Shown here in pieces: positions 50,421-59,864 of a stretch of DNA of 64,000 nt (position 1 is its first letter; each line of letters opens with the position of its first letter). The stretch is from assembly GCA_905211345.1 (NCBI GenBank), contig CAJMAO010000001.1:1-64000 (forward strand), written 5' to 3'. The notes beneath the pieces are model-generated. The model did no database searches. It was given only the letters and a program-made list of their open reading frames with translations, and had not been told where the DNA came from. A program made the translations under genes and the position numbers. Source of the stretch: an uncultured Prevotella sp. Lineage in GTDB: Bacteria > Bacteroidota > Bacteroidia > Bacteroidales > Bacteroidaceae.

Positions 50421-52187
50421 CTATTTTTCTTGACTTAAGTCAACCTTTATCTGCAATTCATCAAGTTGTTTCTGGTCTAACGATGAAGGAGCATCAAGCA
50501 TCACGTCGCGACCGCTGTTGTTTTTCGGGAAAGCTATACAGTCACGAATACTATCAAGACCTGCCATTATCGACACGAAACGGTCAAGGCCGAACGCCAA
50601 TCCTGCGTGAGGAGGAGCACCGTATTTAAACGCGTTGATCAAAAAGCCGAATTGGGCCATGGCGCGCTCAGGAGTGAAACCAAGTATCTTAAACATCTTT
50701 TCCTGAAGTTTGCCGTCATGGATACGCAGGCTGCCACCGCCAACCTCAATACCGTTGCACACAAAGTCGTAAGCCTTGGCACGCACACGCTCGGGATGTT
50801 CCTCAAGCAGTGGTATGTCGTCAGGATTAGGCATTGTGAACGGATGGTGGGTCGACATTAGGCGTTGTTCCTCATCACTCCATTCGAACAACGGGAAGTC
50901 GATAATCCACAGGCACTCAAACTTGTCCTTGTCCCTCAAGCCAAGCCTGTCGCCCATCTCAAGGCGCAGCGTGCACAGCTGGGTACGCGTTTTGTTGGCA
51001 CGGTCGCCGCTCATTATGAGCAACAGGTCGCCGTTGTTGGCACCAACCGTTTCCTTCAATCTCTGCATAATCTCAGGCGAATAGAACTTGTCTATGCTGC
51101 TCTTTATTGTTCCGTCCTCGTTGAACTTCACCCATACAAGACCTTTCGCCCCTACCTGCGGACGCTTGACAAAATCGGTCAGCTGGTCAAGCTGCTTTCT
51201 CGTATAGTTGGCGCAGCCCGGCACGCAGATGCCGCCGATATACTCGGCGTCATTGAACACGCCGAACGTGCCCGTGCCCTTCAGCACGTCCATAAGTTCG
51301 ACGAACTCCATACCGAAGCGCAAGTCGGGCTTGTCACTTCCGAAACGGCGCATCGCCTCGACCCATGTCATCTGCTGCAATTTTGCCGGAAGCTCCACTC
51401 CGCGCACCTCCTTGAATAAATGGCGGCACATGTCCTCAAACAGGTTGATTACATCGTCTTGGTCAACAAACGACATTTCACAGTCAATCTGCGTGAACTC
51501 CGGCTGGCGGTCGGCGCGTAAGTCTTCGTCGCGGAAGCACTTGGCTATTTGGAAATAGCGGTCGAAGCCACTCACCATCAACAGCTGTTTAAGCGTTTGC
51601 GGGCTTTGCGGCAGGGCGTAAAACTGCCCCGGATTCATGCGCGACGGCACGACAAAGTCGCGCGCCCCCTCAGGTGTACTGCCTATCAGTATAGGTGTCT
51701 CCACTTCGATAAAGTCCTTCGAGTCCAAGAAGTTGCGTATCAGGATGGTCATACGGTGGCGCAACTCTAGGTTCTGCCTTACGCACGGACGGCGCAAGTC
51801 CAAGTAGCGGTACTTCATGCGGATGTCGTCGCCGCCGTCAGTATTGTCCTCTATCGTAAACGGAGGCGTTGCGCTCTCGCTCAATACGTTAAGTTTCGAC
51901 GCTACTATTTCTATCTCGCCGGTCGGCAGGTTGTCGTTCTTGCTTTGGCGTTCGCATACAGTACCTTCCACCTGTATGCAATATTCACGCCCCAGCTTGT
52001 TGGCTTCGGCGCATAAGTCAGCGTTGTCGTTCTCATTGAAAACCAACTGTGTTATACCATAGCGGTCACGCAAGTCGACAAACGTCATGCCGCCCATCTT
52101 ACGGCTGCGCTGCACCCATCCCGCAAGCGTCACTTGCTTGCCGGCGTCACTAAGGCGCAGTTCGCCACACGTATTAGTCCTATACAT
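50421..52187 (-). CDS. aspS: Aspartyl-tRNA synthetase
   Basis: A 588-residue class II synthetase that charges tRNA-Asp. The N-terminal OB domain (about 1-105) binds the anticodon ([20 protein letters not shown]). Motif 2 is in [18 protein letters not shown] and motif 3 in [14 protein letters not shown]. The bacterial GAD insertion domain lies between (about 285-415). The length is that of bacterial AspRS. It has its own full promoter and is not part of a larger operon. Confidence 0.97.
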   Translation of the reverse strand: MYRTNTCGELRLSDAGKQVTLAGWVQRSRKMGGMTFVDLRDRYGITQLVFNENDNADLCAEANKLGREYCIQVEGTVCERQSKNDNLPTGEIEIVASKLNVLSESATPPFTIEDNTDGGDDIRMKYRYLDLRRPCVRQNLELRHRMTILIRNFLDSKDFIEVETPILIGSTPEGARDFVVPSRMNPGQFYALPQSPQTLKQLLMVSGFDRYFQIAKCFRDEDLRADRQPEFTQIDCEMSFVDQDDVINLFEDMCRHLFKEVRGVELPAKLQQMTWVEAMRRFGSDKPDLRFGMEFVELMDVLKGTGTFGVFNDAEYIGGICVPGCANYTRKQLDQLTDFVKRPQVGAKGLVWVKFNEDGTIKSSIDKFYSPEIMQRLKETVGANNGDLLLIMSGDRANKTRTQLCTLRLEMGDRLGLRDKDKFECLWIIDFPLFEWSDEEQRLMSTHHPFTMPNPDDIPLLEEHPERVRAKAYDFVCNGIEVGGGSLRIHDGKLQEKMFKILGFTPERAMAQFGFLINAFKYGAPPHAGLAFGLDRFVSIMAGLDSIRDCIAFPKNNSGRDVMLDAPSSLDQKQLDELQIKVDLSQEK

Positions 52188-52215
52188 AAAATCTTTTGCT
52201 AAAAGTTTTTATGTG

Positions 52216-52247
52216 CAAAAATAAAAAAAAGTGCATGAACAGACAAA
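52216..52247 (-). promoter_or_regulatory. Promoter of aspS
   Basis: Minus-strand TTTG (52244-52247), 20-bp spacer, TATTTTTG (52216-52223): a full consensus match 29 bp before the start codon. Confidence 0.8.
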
Positions 52248-52410
52248 TAATAAGTGGCTAAATTCATATTTTGACTGATTATCATCCAGTTAAACATAAA
52301 TTCTTAAATTCATCCGACCTCTTTATATTGGAAGAAAAAACGGTCTTTGGCAGGTTTCAGTTGCAGGATTCCGCCATATAAAAACAAATAACCAACCAAG
52401 TTCCTACAGT

Positions 52411-52815
52411 CTATATGTTTTTTGATATTTCAATTACAACTGAAGAATTACTTTCATCCAAAGTTCCTTGAACCTTTACGGATAATTTACTTCCCTTATT
52501 TTCAATCAACGTATAAATAAACATTGGCTCGCCACTGTCGTTATTATACGTATGGATACATCCATCCTCAATACGGTAAACATTTTCCATCCAATGACCT
52601 GTAATACAAGTTCCATCGGCATTAAATGTCATAGTTTCGCCTTTTGATATCCAACTCCATTCAGATGAACCTTGCACGTCCGTTATCACCCACTGTCCTA
52701 TTATTGTTGTAGAATCAAATGCTAAAAAATCATTGTCATCATCTGAACAAGCAACAAAATTTAGACACATCAACATGCAAATAAGAACTTTTCCAAGAAA
52801 TTTTAAATCTTTCAT
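52411..52815 (-). CDS. Small lipocalin-like lipoprotein
   Basis: A 134-residue lipoprotein with signal MKDLKFLGKVLICMLMCLNF and lipobox FVAC (Cys23). The mature part has IIGQWVITDVQGSSEW and MTFNADGTCITGHW, the pattern of the small lipocalin-like beta-barrel lipoproteins common in Bacteroidales. The ligand and role are unknown. It is a single gene behind a full promoter. Confidence 0.75.
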   Translation of the reverse strand: MKDLKFLGKVLICMLMCLNFVACSDDDNDFLAFDSTTIIGQWVITDVQGSSEWSWISKGETMTFNADGTCITGHWMENVYRIEDGCIHTYNNDSGEPMFIYTLIENKGSKLSVKVQGTLDESNSSVVIEISKNI

Positions 52816-52917
52816 AATTCTGATTATATTACACTATAAATTTAAACCTTTGAAAGTTCACTTTAATACGATTAAGCTCGTCAATCATATCAACAAAAAC
52901 TCATCGCTTATTATATA

Positions 52918-52949
52918 CAAAGATAACACTCCCCGAGCACAAATCCAAA
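52918..52949 (-). promoter_or_regulatory. Promoter of the lipocalin-like gene
   Basis: Minus-strand TTTG (52946-52949), 20-bp spacer, TATCTTTG (52918-52925): a full match, about 100 bp before the start codon. Confidence 0.7.
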
Positions 52950-53067
52950 TATTAAATCGGAAATCATCACATATATCTCATTACCAAACAACCGAAATAT
53001 GTTCTATTGGCACTTGCTTTTACCAAAGACGGCAAACGGCGTTGCAAAACACGGCAAAACGCAACGC

Positions 53068-53104
53068 AAAAGGCCGTCTTTCGGCGTGCGAAAGGCGGCC
53101 TTTT
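53068..53104 (-). terminator. Terminator of the nitroreductase gene, GGCCTTTT repeat family
   Basis: AAAAGGCCGTCTTTCG / CGAAAGGCGGCCTTTT (53068-53083 with 53089-53104), 15 of 16 positions pairing. It is embedded in a CGGCAAAACGCAACG-rich stretch that resembles the intergenic repeats at 20.46 and 36.24 kb. The rest of the gap 52950-53067 holds nothing I can name. Confidence 0.7.
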
Positions 53105-53144
53105 GGAATCGCTTTTACAAGCTACTGATTATCAACAGGTTGCG

Positions 53145-53777
53145 TCAGTAGCCCACAGGCATGTAAACCAGCGGCAGGATATTCTCCTTTATGCCGAGAA
53201 ATTTCTGCATATCTGCCGGTTTATCGCCCGCATAGCAGCAAACAGTGGCCAGTCCGTTGGCAGCGCAATACAGGTAAACGTTCTGCATGACTGTGCCAGC
53301 GTCGAGTCCGCTTATAGCCAGATTGCCTTGCGTCAATCCCGTGTCCGATGCGATGACGAGCACTACGGGAGCCGTGGCAATAAACTTGTTGCGCCCAGCC
53401 GCAGCCTTGCGCAAGTCGCCACTGCCTATCTTTACGAGCTTATGCGACGCAGCATCATAACGGAATGTGCCGTCGGCCTTGCCCACGTAAATGGTAACAT
53501 CCTGCCGGTTCATTGCCGACGGGGCGGTGCGCTTGCCGTCATTGCGGTTTACTCCGTTGGCCGACCACAGCAGGTCTGCCAGCGTCTGGTCGCTCACGGC
53601 CTTGTCGGTAAACGTGCGTGTGGAGTGGCGGTCCTGCAACGCTTTTGCCAAACTGCCGGCCACGTCGCTCTTAGTAGGTTGGGGCAAAGTTACATCCTGA
53701 GCCTTTACAGGCGTACTGAATGTTGCCATGCAAAATGCCGCGGTTATGGCGGCGGTAACAATTCTATTTTTTTTCAT
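53145..53777 (-). CDS. Exported nitroreductase-family protein
   Basis: A 210-residue protein of the nitroreductase fold with an N-terminal export signal (ends VKAQ). DRHSTRTFTDKAVSDQTL is the FMN-binding start, followed by LLWSANGVNRNDGKRTAPSA and the C-terminal NGLATVCCYAGDK. The sequence resembles the SagB/ThcOx-type nitroreductases that Bacteroidales export. It should bind FMN and reduce or oxidise small molecules in the periplasm; the substrate is unknown. Minus-strand TAACTTTG (53849-53856) is its -7 element. Confidence 0.85.
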   Translation of the reverse strand: MKKNRIVTAAITAAFCMATFSTPVKAQDVTLPQPTKSDVAGSLAKALQDRHSTRTFTDKAVSDQTLADLLWSANGVNRNDGKRTAPSAMNRQDVTIYVGKADGTFRYDAASHKLVKIGSGDLRKAAAGRNKFIATAPVVLVIASDTGLTQGNLAISGLDAGTVMQNVYLYCAANGLATVCCYAGDKPADMQKFLGIKENILPLVYMPVGY

Positions 53778-53848
53778 ACGTTAATTATTTAAGTGTTTTA
53801 CTGTTCCATAAATGCGCGCAAAGCCTGTACGAACATTAACGCACGTCA

Positions 53849-53856
53849 CAAAGTTA
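53849..53856 (-). promoter_or_regulatory. -7 promoter element of the nitroreductase gene
   Basis: Minus-strand TAACTTTG, 71 bp before the start. The -33 element at the right spacing is missing. Confidence 0.45.
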
Positions 53857-53976
53857 TCATTTTGACGGCATAAAACATAACAAACGGTAAGTTTTTTCAT
53901 TTTGTTACGGTTGTTTTTCAGGTGTTAAGGCTTTATGAAATATAAATGTTAGTTTTATATTTACCGAAAAAAATAT

Positions 53977-53984
53977 TATATTTG
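53977..53984 (+). promoter_or_regulatory. -7 promoter element of the CoA-disulfide reductase fusion
   Basis: TATATTTG, with TTTT at 53953-53956 at 20 bp as a near -33 element. Confidence 0.55.
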
Positions 53985-54029
53985 TAATCGGAAAAACAAA
54001 TGTTACATAATAAAAAAACGAATACTGTC

Positions 54030-56480
54030 ATGAAGATAATCATCGTTGGCGGCGTGGCCGGAGGAGCCACTGCGGCTGCGCGCATACGGCGCAATACCGA
54101 ACATGCAGAAATCATACTGATAGAAAAAGGCGGCCACATATCATACGCCAACTGTGGTTTGCCTTATTATATAGGCGGCATCATCGCCGAGCGCGACAAG
54201 CTGTTCGTGCAGACACCCGAGGCTTTCGGCCGGCGTTTTAACATCGACGTAAGGGTGAACTCCGAGGTGACACGCGTCGACACGGCACGCAAGCAGGTTT
54301 CTGTGCGCACCGCCGACGGGCGCGAATACACCGAAACTTATGACAAGCTGCTGCTGTCGCCCGGAGCGTCGCCAGTGCGTCCGCCGCTGCCGGGCATCGA
54401 CGTCAACGGCATTTTCACCCTGCGCAACGTTGACGACACCGACCGCATAAAGGCATTCGTGGCCGACCGCCGCGTAAGGCGGGCGGTAATTGTTGGCGGA
54501 GGTTTCATCGGCCTTGAAATGTCTGAGAACCTTGTACACGCCGGAGTGAAAGTTTCAGTAGTGGAAATGGCCGACCAAGTGATGGCACCCATTGACTATT
54601 CAATGGCCGCGTTAGTGCATCCACATCTTGTAGACCATGGCGTAAGGCTTTATCTTGGACAGGCCGTGGAGGCTTTCAAGCACGACGACGGCGGCATAAC
54701 GGTCATGATGAAATCGGGCGACAGCCTTACCGTCGACATGGTGCTGCTGTCAATAGGCGTGCGCGCCGAGACAAGGCTGGCTGCCGACGCAGGCATTAAG
54801 ATAGGCGAAATGCGCGGTATCAAGGTTGACGAATACCTGCGCACGTCGGCCGAAGATGTTTATGCCGTTGGCGACGCCATTGAGTTCGCCCATCCGGTGA
54901 CGGGCCGTCCGTGGCTTAACTTCCTAGCCGGACCGGCCAACAGGCAGGCGCGCATCGTGGCAGACAACATCGTTTTCGGCGACAAAGTAAAATATGAAGG
55001 CTCCATCGGCACGTCAATAGCCAAAGTGTTCGACCTCACCGTAGCCTCAACCGGCCTGCCTGCGAAGCGTCTGAAGCAAATGGGCATGCCATACCTTACG
55101 GCGACAATCCATCCGTCAGCCCACGCCGGATATTACCCCGGAGCAGCGCAAATGACAATAAAAATAACCTTCGCGCCCGGGGACGGCCGCCTGTTAGGCG
55201 CACAGATTGTGGGCGGCGACGGCGTAGACAAGCGCATAGACGAGTTCGCCTTGGTGATAAAACGCGGCGGCACAGTGGCCGACCTGACACGCGTCGAGCA
55301 CGCCTACGCCCCACCGTTCTCGTCGGCCAAAGACCCTGTGGCCGTAGCCGGTTACGTAGCCTGCAACATATTAAGTGGCAAGATGTCGCCGCTGTACTGG
55401 CGCGAACTAAAGGATGCCGATCTTGGAGATGTTACATTAGTCGACGTACGTACACCTGACGAGTTCGCACTCGGAGCAATACCGGGCGCTGTAAACATTC
55501 CGCTGGACGACATGCGGCAACGCATTGCTGAAATACCGGCCGACAAGCCTGTATGGGTTTACTGCGGCGTAGGTCTGCGCGGATACTTGGCCTCAAACAT
55601 ATTGAAAGACAACGGATACAAGAACGTGCGCAACCTTATCGGCGGACTGCGTACATACAAAGCCGCAGTAGCACCCGTAGGCGTACCTGCCGACGACGGA
55701 AGCGACCAAACCGAACCGCAAGCTCAAGCTGAAACCGACAGCCAAGGGCGCGAGACAGTGCGCGTAGACGCTTGCGGACTGCAGTGCCCCGGCCCGATAA
55801 TGAAACTGAAAGACTGCATGGGGCAGATGGCCGAAGGCTGCCGTGTTGAAGTTATCTCTACCGACTCTGCCTTTCCACGTGATGCCGAGGCATGGTGCAA
55901 CATGACGGGCAACCGCCTGCTGGAGCGCAAGACTGAGCGTGGAGTTTACAAAGTGTTGGTGGAAAAAGGCACGAAACCAGCAGTTCATGGCGTAACCTCA
56001 ACCATGACTGGGCGCGACAAGACGTTTATCATGTTCAGCGACGACTTAGACAAGGCACTAGCCACATTCGTACTGGCCAACGGAGCGGCGGCCGCAGGCG
56101 GCAAAGTAACGATATTCTTTACTTTTTGGGGGCTTAACGTGATAAAGAGAGAAATAAAACCGAAGGTGGAAAAAGACTTTTTCGGGCGGATGTTCAGCAT
56201 GATGCTGCCGTCAAGTTCGCTGCGGCTGAAGTTGTCGAAGATGAACATGCTCGGAATTGGAAGCCGCATGATGAGGAGCATAATGCGGCAAAAAGGCGTG
56301 GCATCGCTCGAGGAATTGCGCCAACAGGCTATCGACAACGGAGTTGAGATGATAGCCTGCCAGATGTCGATGGACGTAATGGGAATAAAACGTGAGGAAT
56401 TGCTCGACTGTGTGAGCGTAGGCGGAGTGGCCACATACATGGAGCGCGCAGACAAGTCCGGCATCAACTTGTTCATCTGA
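54030..56480 (+). CDS. CoA-disulfide reductase / rhodanese / TusA / DsrE fusion
   Basis: An 816-residue cytoplasmic fusion. Residues 1 to about 435 are a CoA-disulfide or NADH-persulfide reductase-like flavoprotein: FAD loop IIVGGVAGGATAAARIRR, redox Cys in SYANCGLPYYIGG, second nucleotide loop VIVGGGFIGLEM. About 455-550 is a rhodanese with Cys in WVYCGVGLRGY. About 575-650 is TusA-like with CGLQCPGPI. About 660-816 is DsrE-like with FIMFSDDLDKA. Together they should move persulfide sulfur from rhodanese to TusA and DsrE partners while the reductase regenerates thiols. ATG 54030 fits the fold start; an ATG 10 codons upstream is possible. Confidence 0.92.
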   Translation: MKIIIVGGVAGGATAAARIRRNTEHAEIILIEKGGHISYANCGLPYYIGGIIAERDKLFVQTPEAFGRRFNIDVRVNSEVTRVDTARKQVSVRTADGREYTETYDKLLLSPGASPVRPPLPGIDVNGIFTLRNVDDTDRIKAFVADRRVRRAVIVGGGFIGLEMSENLVHAGVKVSVVEMADQVMAPIDYSMAALVHPHLVDHGVRLYLGQAVEAFKHDDGGITVMMKSGDSLTVDMVLLSIGVRAETRLAADAGIKIGEMRGIKVDEYLRTSAEDVYAVGDAIEFAHPVTGRPWLNFLAGPANRQARIVADNIVFGDKVKYEGSIGTSIAKVFDLTVASTGLPAKRLKQMGMPYLTATIHPSAHAGYYPGAAQMTIKITFAPGDGRLLGAQIVGGDGVDKRIDEFALVIKRGGTVADLTRVEHAYAPPFSSAKDPVAVAGYVACNILSGKMSPLYWRELKDADLGDVTLVDVRTPDEFALGAIPGAVNIPLDDMRQRIAEIPADKPVWVYCGVGLRGYLASNILKDNGYKNVRNLIGGLRTYKAAVAPVGVPADDGSDQTEPQAQAETDSQGRETVRVDACGLQCPGPIMKLKDCMGQMAEGCRVEVISTDSAFPRDAEAWCNMTGNRLLERKTERGVYKVLVEKGTKPAVHGVTSTMTGRDKTFIMFSDDLDKALATFVLANGAAAAGGKVTIFFTFWGLNVIKREIKPKVEKDFFGRMFSMMLPSSSLRLKLSKMNMLGIGSRMMRSIMRQKGVASLEELRQQAIDNGVEMIACQMSMDVMGIKREELLDCVSVGGVATYMERADKSGINLFI

Positions 56481-56510
56481 CACACGACATCTTGACTAAA
56501 AAAGAATACA

Positions 56511-56559
56511 GCGGCTTCCGTCTATCACAATAGCCAAAGACGGAAGCCGCGATTTTTTC
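56511..56559. terminator. Bidirectional terminator
   Basis: GCGGCTTCCGTCT / AGACGGAAGCCGC (56511-56523 with 56538-56550), a perfect 13-bp stem, TTTTTT to the right and AAAAAA to the left. It separates the fusion gene from btuC. Confidence 0.85.
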
Positions 56560-56561
56560 TC

Positions 56562-57572
56562 TTAACGGCGGCGCATTATCACATATATAACGACCGGCGC
56601 CCCCACAAGCGGGGTCACGGCATTGAGCGGTATCATTCCGGAAGCTCCGGGCGACATGCAGGCGGCGTTACATAACAAAGCCACTAGCGCGCCTGACGTA
56701 ATCGTGGCTGGCACAAGTTGGCGATGGTCATCTGTCTTCAATATGATACGCGCCAAATGGGGCACAGCAAGACCTATGAACGCTATCGGACCGCAAAACG
56801 CCGTTGCCGACGCGGTCAGGAGGCCGGTAACTACAAGCAGGCTGTTACGCAGACGGCTTGTATTGACACCAAGATTGGCGGCATACTGTTCACCAAGGAG
56901 TAAGGCATTAAGCGGCTTGACAAGACATATCGCAGCCAGCAGACCGACAACCGTGACAACAGCAAACCACGGCAGACGTGACAGCGACACGCCGCCGAAA
57001 TTTCCAAGTCCCCACACCATATATGAATGTACACCTTCCTCGGTGGCGAAAAAATTAAGCAACGATATGGCAGACGAGGCTACATAGCCCGTCATTATAC
57101 CTATAATAAGCAGCATGACATTGCTACGCACCCGGGCGGCGAAAAACAGCAATACGGCCATTACAGCCCCCGCGCCTGCGAACGAGGCCGCCAATACAGC
57201 CATGAAGCCGGTAAGAGACACCGAACCAAGCGACAACCCGCCGCCGAAAGCAAGCATAACCAAGGCCGCGCCTAAGCTCGCCCCACTGTTAATGCCAAAC
57301 ACAGAAGGTCCTGCCAAAGGATTGCGGAATGCCGTCTGTAACAACAATCCGCTGACCGCCAGCGAACTTCCGCAAAGCACGGCAGTTACAGCCTGAGGCA
57401 GGCGGGTCTCTATCACAATGTAACGCCACGACATATCGTAACCGCCATAACCGACAAGGATTTCAAAAACGGCCGATACTGGAATGTCAGCCGCGCCCAC
57501 CATAAGGTTTAACAGCAAAAGCGGCACTATGGCCACAGCCATGACTATGTTGATGATCGTTGGTCTGCTCAT
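56562..57572 (-). CDS. btuC: B12 ABC transporter permease (BtuC-like)
   Basis: A 336-residue FecCD-family permease with about ten membrane helices. Typical segments are ETRLPQAVTAVLCGSSLAVSG, FRNPLAGPSVFGINSGASL and, near the end, CGPIAFIGLAVPHLARI, the coupling-helix region facing the ATPase. The riboswitch upstream and its neighbours indicate cobalamin as substrate. The start overlaps the binding-protein gene by 4 bp. It is the last gene of the operon, and no ATPase gene (btuD) follows: the next gene is convergent. Confidence 0.88.
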   Translation of the reverse strand: MSRPTIINIVMAVAIVPLLLLNLMVGAADIPVSAVFEILVGYGGYDMSWRYIVIETRLPQAVTAVLCGSSLAVSGLLLQTAFRNPLAGPSVFGINSGASLGAALVMLAFGGGLSLGSVSLTGFMAVLAASFAGAGAVMAVLLFFAARVRSNVMLLIIGIMTGYVASSAISLLNFFATEEGVHSYMVWGLGNFGGVSLSRLPWFAVVTVVGLLAAICLVKPLNALLLGEQYAANLGVNTSRLRNSLLVVTGLLTASATAFCGPIAFIGLAVPHLARIILKTDDHRQLVPATITSGALVALLCNAACMSPGASGMIPLNAVTPLVGAPVVIYVIMRRR

Positions 57573-58747
57573 TTCAAGGGAACATAATAACGGGGAGCGC
57601 CGAGACTACGCAAGTCAGGATGGCACACTACGATAAACTCACGCAAGAGCAAATCGGGCCGAAAAGGAGTCTCGTCATAAAACATAGTGGAAATTGTGTT
57701 ACAGGCATAAACATTTTTCCGCTGGAACGCAAGGAAAAGCGAATAGCCCTTGTTCTCATCAAGCAACGATGCGTAAGACGCCTGCTGCGGAGGAGAATAA
57801 CGGTACATCCACACATCGGACTTGCCAGCGCGTGAGAGCACAGCCTCGAACGTCAACTGAAGACTGCCGCTGCTTTTGTCGTCGGCAAAAGCATAATTAA
57901 CATTTGCGTCGGCCATCACACGCCCTAACGTACTGTTTCCTCCTGGAACATACCATACAGGCCCTTCCACTTTATCGACAATAACCATAGGGCGCGACAC
58001 AGCCTTCTTTGCCTCAAGCACAAGGCTTTTATAATTACGCTCTACGACGGAAAACAGGCTGTCGGCCCGCGCCTCGACACCGAACAACATGCCGTAGAAC
58101 TTCATCCACTCAGCACGGCCTAAAGCCGAGGTCTCCATATAATCGGCAACCTCAATCACCGGACGCCCCCATCGGTCAAGACGCCCGTATCCGCCACTAT
58201 TCTGAAAAGGCGACACAAGTACTGCGTCGGCATCGGCATCAATGATTTTCTCAACATCCGGCACCACCCCGTCGCCACAATCGGCTATAGTCCCGTCGGC
58301 CAAGCGTTGCCTGATATAAGGTTGGTTGATATAACGTGCGTCGCATACGCCGCGTACAGCCTCACCTCGGCCAAGTGATACGAGAAGGCCGCAATGTACC
58401 GATGTCGACACAACAGCACGCTTTAAAGGTGTATGTACGACAGTCACAGTCGACCGGTTCCCGGTCGACCTGCTTACAAGACTGACCAGTTCGTCATCAG
58501 TCATGCCGTCAGTTCCAGCGACAGAGTCAACCAACACATACGTATGCAAAACCTTTCCTTCGTTCCAAGGGTCGGCTAATGTTACTACAGTAAAACCGTC
58601 ATATTTCACGATTCCCAATCTTTCTGCATAACGAAGACGCACTGTGTCACCACCAGAAAGGCCAGCCGTGACCATGCCTTGCCCGCAAGAACAGAACAAG
58701 ACGACGGCCACGGCTAAAAGAATAAGTATGTTTAATGGTTTATTCAT
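57569..58747 (-). CDS. btuF: B12 periplasmic binding lipoprotein (BtuF-like)
   Basis: A 392-residue class III solute-binding protein with signal and lipobox (LFCSC, Cys21), so it is membrane-tethered. Typical regions include RAVVSTSVHCGLLVSLGRG, VRGVCDARYINQP and IIDADADAVLVSPF, and a later WYVPGGNSTLGRVMAD. It should receive B12 from BtuB and pass it to BtuC. It overlaps btuG upstream by 8 bp and btuC downstream by 4 bp. Assignment to cobalamin rather than haem or siderophore rests on the riboswitch and btuB/btuG. Confidence 0.85.
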   Translation of the reverse strand: MNKPLNILILLAVAVVLFCSCGQGMVTAGLSGGDTVRLRYAERLGIVKYDGFTVVTLADPWNEGKVLHTYVLVDSVAGTDGMTDDELVSLVSRSTGNRSTVTVVHTPLKRAVVSTSVHCGLLVSLGRGEAVRGVCDARYINQPYIRQRLADGTIADCGDGVVPDVEKIIDADADAVLVSPFQNSGGYGRLDRWGRPVIEVADYMETSALGRAEWMKFYGMLFGVEARADSLFSVVERNYKSLVLEAKKAVSRPMVIVDKVEGPVWYVPGGNSTLGRVMADANVNYAFADDKSSGSLQLTFEAVLSRAGKSDVWMYRYSPPQQASYASLLDENKGYSLFLAFQRKNVYACNTISTMFYDETPFRPDLLLREFIVVCHPDLRSLGAPRYYVPLK

Positions 58748-59852
58748 ACGTTACGGTAGAATTGAAAACTATCGTACCGGGATTAACTCCCGTATCGTAA
58801 CGGGCCTTGAATATGCCGCCAGAAGAATAACGCACCATATATCCGTCGGCATTATAATCGGGATAGCCTGTATCGGGACTGTTTTTTAATGATGTTACAT
58901 ACACATCGCCGCTCTCAGGGTCGACGGCAATCTCTACAGGACTGTCAATCTCGTCACCGGCAACAAATTGACGGTTCTCGCCTGTCTTCATGTCATACAC
59001 ATTATATTGCGCAGGCGTAACCGTATATGAATAAGGTGCGTTGACGGTATAAATCAGCCCGCGTTGTTCGTCGACGGCCATAAGCGTGGCATCAATTATT
59101 TTCTCAACCTTACCATCAACAAACTTACGCACACCTGCCTCGGTCTGACTACCAGTGGCGTATGTTCCGCTGTCAAGAATATACATGCCACCACCAACTG
59201 CTGCAAGCTTTACCGGATTCAAGATTGCAGGATCCGTCACATTACGTGATGTGCCATCAGCAAGGTCTATAATAGAAACTGAAGGATTTACTCCCGAACC
59301 GTAATCAGAATTTGCGACATAAAGTTTGCCGTCAGCCAAGCCCATTCCCTCGGGATAAGAACCTGCCTGATATACGGTTGTAGAATAATCGTCTGTGTCG
59401 ATACGTGCCACATACCCGGCGTATGTAGATACAAATATATACTTACCACCGGCTACTACGCAACGTGGTTGCGTGCCTTTTTCCTGCCCCATAAGCTCAA
59501 CGGTGTTGAGTTGCTTGATTGACTTCAACGTGTTACGGTCAATCACTTCGACGGTATTTTCATCCGTAACGACAATATAAAGCCTATCCCCCGATACAAC
59601 GGCGTCGTTAGGCGTACCACCAAGAGAACGGCCATTGACTGTCGAAAAGGCGTGTGGTGTCACCTTACCATCACTTGCCACGTATGTCAGCGAGCCGTCA
59701 ATAAGACTATACGACGCACCTTCATTGACAACAAACACACCGTCAGTAACATAGACAGGTTGCGGTTGTGGCGTGAAATCATCATCGTCACACGCCGTGA
59801 ATACCGACATACACAATGCCGCCACCGCGGCGATTGATAAAAACTTTTTCAT
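58740..59852 (-). CDS. btuG: BtuG-like surface B12-binding beta-propeller lipoprotein
   Basis: A 370-residue lipoprotein (lipobox FTAC, Cys20) made of repeated four-strand units, for example GDRLYIVVTDENTVEVIDR, GKLYVANSDYG and GDVYVTSLKNS, the pattern of YncE-like seven-bladed propellers. In Bacteroides thetaiotaomicron the surface protein BtuG of this type binds B12 very tightly and hands it to BtuB. Here the gene lies 12 bp after btuB and overlaps btuF, which supports the same role. The acidic DDDDF after the lipid site may act as a surface-export signal. Confidence 0.85.
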   Translation of the reverse strand: MKKFLSIAAVAALCMSVFTACDDDDFTPQPQPVYVTDGVFVVNEGASYSLIDGSLTYVASDGKVTPHAFSTVNGRSLGGTPNDAVVSGDRLYIVVTDENTVEVIDRNTLKSIKQLNTVELMGQEKGTQPRCVVAGGKYIFVSTYAGYVARIDTDDYSTTVYQAGSYPEGMGLADGKLYVANSDYGSGVNPSVSIIDLADGTSRNVTDPAILNPVKLAAVGGGMYILDSGTYATGSQTEAGVRKFVDGKVEKIIDATLMAVDEQRGLIYTVNAPYSYTVTPAQYNVYDMKTGENRQFVAGDEIDSPVEIAVDPESGDVYVTSLKNSPDTGYPDYNADGYMVRYSSGGIFKARYDTGVNPGTIVFNSTVTYE

Positions 59853-59864
59853 CTTAATAATTTT

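Noticed and set aside
53018..53792. Rightward frame antisense to the nitroreductase
   Set aside because: It covers a gene with a signal peptide and clear nitroreductase motifs on the other strand and passes through a terminator.
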